Shown: positions 40,206 to 42,812 of the stretch, piece after piece
Layout of the letters: each line of letters opens with the position of its first letter
Position numbering within the stretch: the stretch's first letter is position 1
NCBI RefSeq assembly: GCF_001974875.1
Contig: NZ_MTQD01000023.1
Location: 1-42,812, forward strand
Length of the DNA: 42,812 nucleotides
Reading direction: 5' to 3'
Source of the DNA: Pseudoalteromonas sp. EB27
Lineage (GTDB): Bacteria > Pseudomonadota > Gammaproteobacteria > Enterobacterales > Alteromonadaceae
Notes under the pieces: model-generated
What the model was told of the DNA's origin: nothing
What the model saw: the letters and a program-made list of their open reading frames with translations, nothing else
Databases searched by the model: none
Program-made: the position numbers and the translations under genes

Positions 40206-42029
40206 ATGAGCATCGAAAAGTTAAGAAATATAGCGATTATCGCGCACGTTGACCACGGTAAAACAACTCTGGTTGACAAACTACTTGAGCAATCAGGTAC
40301 ATTAGAAACACGCGGCGGTAACGAAGAGCGCGTGATGGACTCAAACGACATTGAGAAAGAACGTGGTATTACCATTTTGGCTAAAAACACAGCCATTTCT
40401 TGGAACGACTACCATATCAATATCGTAGATACCCCGGGACACGCCGATTTCGGTGGTGAAGTTGAACGCGTACTTTCGATGGCTGACTCAGTATTATTAC
40501 TTGTTGATGCTCAAGAAGGTCCAATGCCACAAACGCGTTTCGTTACGCAAAAGGCATTCGCGCAAGGCTTAAAGCCAATCGTAGTTATCAATAAAATTGA
40601 TAAGCCAGGTTCACGTCCTGATTGGGTTATGGATCAAATCTTTGATTTATTCGACAACCTTGGCGCAACTGACGAACAGTTAGACTTTAAAGTAATCTAC
40701 GCTTCAGCTATCAACGGCTGGGCAACGCTAGATTTAGACGAGCCATCTGAAAACATGGAACCTATGTTCAAGATGATAGTTGAAGAAGTATCACCACCGG
40801 ATGCAGATCCTGAAGGTGACTTCCAAATGCAAATTTCTCAACTAGATTACAACTCTTATGTTGGTGTAGTTGGTATTGGTCGTATTAAACGTGGTTCTGT
40901 TGCTCCTAACCAACAAGTTACTATTATCAGTGCTGATGGCACTACACGTAATGGTAAAATTGGCGCAGTACAAAGCTACCTAGGTCTTGAACGTATCGAA
41001 ACTGATAGAGCTTACGCTGGTAACATCGTAACTGTAACAGGTATTGGTGAGCTTAAGATTTCTGACACAGTTTGTTTCCCAGGAAACGTTGAAGCATTAC
41101 CACCACTAAGTGTTGATGAGCCAACTGTAACAATGACATTCTCTGTAAATAACTCACCTTTCTGTGGTAAAGAAGGTAAGTTTGTAACGTCACGTAACAT
41201 CCGTGAGCGTTTAGACAAAGAATTAGTACACAACGTAGCACTTCGCGTTGAAGATACTGCAAGCCCAGATAGCTTCCGTGTTTCTGGTCGTGGTGAATTA
41301 CACCTAGGTATCTTAATCGAAAACATGCGTCGTGAAGGTTACGAGCTTTCAGTTTCTCGTCCAGAAGTTATCTTACGTACTGTTGATGGCGTTCTAGAAG
41401 AACCGTTTGAAACAGTTACTATTGACTGTCAGGACGAGCATCAGGGTTCTGTTATGGAACAAGTTGGCCTACGTAAAGGTGAGCTTACTAACATGACTCC
41501 AGATGGCAAAGGCCGTATGCGTTTAGATTTCATGATCCCTAGCCGTGGCTTAATTGGTTTCCAAACTGATTTCATGACGCTTACTTCGGGTTCTGGTCTT
41601 ATGTACCATACGTTCGATCATTACGGTCCTCACAAAGGTGGCGACATCGGTGTTCGTAAGAACGGCGTAATGATTGCAAACGCAACGGGTAAAGCACTTA
41701 CTAACGCATTATTCAACTTACAAGAACGCGGCCGTTTATTCATCGGTCACGGTGTTGAAGTATACGAAGGTATGGTTATCGGTATTCATAACCGTGATAA
41801 CGACCTTACAGTTAACGCCCTTAAAGGCAAGCAGTTAACTAACGTACGTGCATCTGGTACTGATGAAGCGCAAACGCTTTCTCCACACCTTAACTACTCA
41901 CTTGAGCAAGCGCTTGAGTTCATCGATGATGACGAGCTAGTTGAAGTTACTCCACTAAACATTCGTATCCGTAAGCGTCATCTTACAGAAAACGAACGTA
42001 AACGTGCGGGTCGTGCACCTAAGTCATAA
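40206..42029 (+). CDS. typA: Ribosome-associated GTPase TypA/BipA
   Basis: A translational GTPase of the EF-G type needed for ribosome assembly, especially in the cold and under stress. Start ATG 40206 (MSIEKLRNIAIIAHVDHGKTT); the frame from 40155 has 17 extra residues not in the family. G motifs: AHVDHGKTTLVDKLL, ERGITILAKN, DTPGHADFGGEVER and NKIDKPGSRPDWV. Later: domain II ~200-290, the EF-G-like FRVSGRGELHLGILIENMRREGYE and the BipA-specific C-terminal domain (NLQERGRLFIGHGVEVYEGM ... RKRHLTENERKRAGR). 607 residues, as in E. coli. It is divergent from glnA, as in E. coli. Confidence 0.97.
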   Translation: MSIEKLRNIAIIAHVDHGKTTLVDKLLEQSGTLETRGGNEERVMDSNDIEKERGITILAKNTAISWNDYHINIVDTPGHADFGGEVERVLSMADSVLLLVDAQEGPMPQTRFVTQKAFAQGLKPIVVINKIDKPGSRPDWVMDQIFDLFDNLGATDEQLDFKVIYASAINGWATLDLDEPSENMEPMFKMIVEEVSPPDADPEGDFQMQISQLDYNSYVGVVGIGRIKRGSVAPNQQVTIISADGTTRNGKIGAVQSYLGLERIETDRAYAGNIVTVTGIGELKISDTVCFPGNVEALPPLSVDEPTVTMTFSVNNSPFCGKEGKFVTSRNIRERLDKELVHNVALRVEDTASPDSFRVSGRGELHLGILIENMRREGYELSVSRPEVILRTVDGVLEEPFETVTIDCQDEHQGSVMEQVGLRKGELTNMTPDGKGRMRLDFMIPSRGLIGFQTDFMTLTSGSGLMYHTFDHYGPHKGGDIGVRKNGVMIANATGKALTNALFNLQERGRLFIGHGVEVYEGMVIGIHNRDNDLTVNALKGKQLTNVRASGTDEAQTLSPHLNYSLEQALEFIDDDELVEVTPLNIRIRKRHLTENERKRAGRAPKS

Positions 42030-42054
42030 TCTATTAATTTAGAATAATGATTTT

Positions 42055-42090
42055 AAAAGCCGCTGTATTGAAAAACACAGCGGCTTTTTT
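42055..42090 (+). terminator. Terminator of typA
   Basis: AAAAGCCGCTGT (42055-42066) and ACAGCGGCTTTT (42077-42088), 12-bp stem, then T. Confidence 0.93.
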
Positions 42091-42112
42091 GTGAATAATA
42101 GTTAGCGAGAGA

Positions 42113-42127
42113 AGAGCTGTAAGCTCT
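42113..42127. repeat. Short perfect hairpin
   Basis: AGAGCT, loop GTA, AGCTCT, in the spacer after typA. No T run; purpose unknown. Confidence 0.45.
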
Positions 42128-42243
42128 CAGGTTAGAAGAACATCGGGGTTGGTTCGATACCGTTAAACAGTTTTTAATATTGAACCTAAAAAAGGTATTA
42201 AGTTATTATCAAAGCTATATTTAATATGTGAGAGTAAGCTAGT

Positions 42244-42561
42244 GTGAATACCGAAAATGAAATGAAGGCAAAACTAGAGATAGAACATATTGCTGAACTG
42301 CAAAAATATAAAGATGAATTTGAAACGTTAGGAAAAAATGATTGGGGCTTGAAAGATCTCATATCAATTTTTTTACCGTTTGTTTTGTTATCAATTGCTA
42401 ATAGCTTCTATGATATTGAAACTGAATTATTTCAAATAATATGTTTTATTTTCCTTGCTTCAGCTGTGGTGCAGGGAATGATTAGGGAGCAAACCAAAAA
42501 AACAAATCGCAGAATTGATTTGCTTCTTAAAATTATTAAACATGAGCAAAAGGGTGGCTGA
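42244..42561 (+). CDS. Small membrane protein, unknown
   Basis: 105 residues from a GTG at 42244; an ATG six codons in (42262) is an alternative, and neither has a strong ribosome site. An acidic/basic N-terminal helix (MKAKLEIEHIAELQKYKDEFE), two hydrophobic helices (~38-54 and ~62-78: LISIFLPFVLLSIA, IICFIFLASAVVQGM), then a basic C terminus (REQTKKTNRRIDLLLKIIKHEQK). No family recognised. Rare codons (AGA, ATA) and high AT set it apart from typA. Confidence 0.55.
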   Translation: MNTENEMKAKLEIEHIAELQKYKDEFETLGKNDWGLKDLISIFLPFVLLSIANSFYDIETELFQIICFIFLASAVVQGMIREQTKKTNRRIDLLLKIIKHEQKGG

Positions 42562-42812
42562 AATTAGCTTTATATTAGGGCGCAGCGCTCTTTGTCTAAG
42601 CAAAAACGTGCTTGAGAATTAGATAATCGATATTGCAAAGTCTCTGTTTTTGTTGGTAGGATATTTTTCGTTGGGTTTCGCTTCGCTCAACCCAACCTTG
42701 TATCTCTTCTTGATGAGTGTTTAGCTAGCACTTGTCACATCGGGAAGACAGTGAGCTCGTACCCAACCAGAGTGTGAAAATGCTGTGACGTAGATTGAGC
42801 CCTGACTTCCTA
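42562..42812. other. Gene-free end of the window
   Basis: No open frame was recognised. It holds the palindromic repeat at 42670 and scattered GC-poor sequence. Confidence 0.5.
42670..42696. repeat. Palindromic intergenic repeat of the GTTGGGTT type
   Basis: GTTGGGTT, an 11-base loop TCGCTTCGCTC, AACCCAAC: perfect 8-bp arms. Very similar GTTGGGTTTCGCTTCGCTCAACC-type elements occur between genes in many unrelated bacteria. Confidence 0.7.

Noticed and set aside
42580..42640. Possible tRNA-like or further copy of the 3.6-kb repeat (GCGCAGCGCTCTTTGTCTAAG)
   Set aside because: No cloverleaf could be drawn, and similarity to the repeat is limited to AGCGC...CTCTTTGT.

Overview
The window looks like a chromosomal segment of a marine gammaproteobacterium of the Pseudoalteromonas/Alteromonadales type. 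This is inferred from the low-GC housekeeping genes, the gene orders tuf / yheU-yheT / yheS / yheV / slyX / fkpA, rsd-hemE, fabR beside sthA, leuLABCD, cysJIH, glnA-ntrB-ntrC and typA, and the protein sequences themselves. No phage, integrase, insertion sequence, rRNA, tRNA or CRISPR array was found.

Layout. 1-8.9 kb: the 3' end of tuf with a decayed second tuf 3' end behind it; then, mostly on the minus strand, a secreted M19 dipeptidase, yheU and yheT, a 48-residue membrane protein missed by ordinary ORF cut-offs, three copies of an intergenic repeat, a DUF2390 gene, the ABC-F ATPase yheS, yheV, slyX, a WD40-like lipoprotein and the peptidyl-prolyl isomerase fkpA. 8.9-14.4 kb: rsd and hemE, then a delta-9 desaturase-sthA operon facing fabR across a FabR-like operator. 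14.4-19.5 kb: a leucine operon with a readable leader peptide and attenuator. 19.5-23.8 kb: the most accessory part, with an unrecognised AT-rich gene, a multi-pass transporter and a multidomain secreted endonuclease. 23.8-28.5 kb: the assimilatory sulfate/sulfite reduction operon cysJIH. 28.5-34.6 kb: aconitase plus small membrane, lipoprotein and RNA-binding genes. 34.6-42.8 kb: an orphan cyclic-nucleotide-binding protein, ntrC, ntrB, a DUF4124 protein, glnA, typA and a small membrane protein.

How it works together. The right part is a nitrogen-control locus: glnA has a GG-N10-GC sigma-54 promoter and an upstream array of NtrC-type sites arranged as a large inverted repeat, ntrB has an NtrC-type site just before its start codon, and a near-consensus sigma-54 promoter precedes an unknown 95-residue gene at 33598. 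The desaturase and the transhydrogenase appear co-transcribed behind a FabR operator, linking membrane unsaturation and NADPH/NADH balance. The leu genes are controlled by translation-coupled attenuation.

The strongest new leads are regulatory: a tandem FNR-type promoter in front of the hidden small membrane protein (3227-3373), the sigma-54 promoter at 33527, a possible A-rich small RNA with an isolated terminator between rsd and hemE, and the ~150-bp repeats at 3.6-4.0 kb. I see no defence, secretion or biosynthetic system that is clearly undescribed; most of the window is ordinary core genome.
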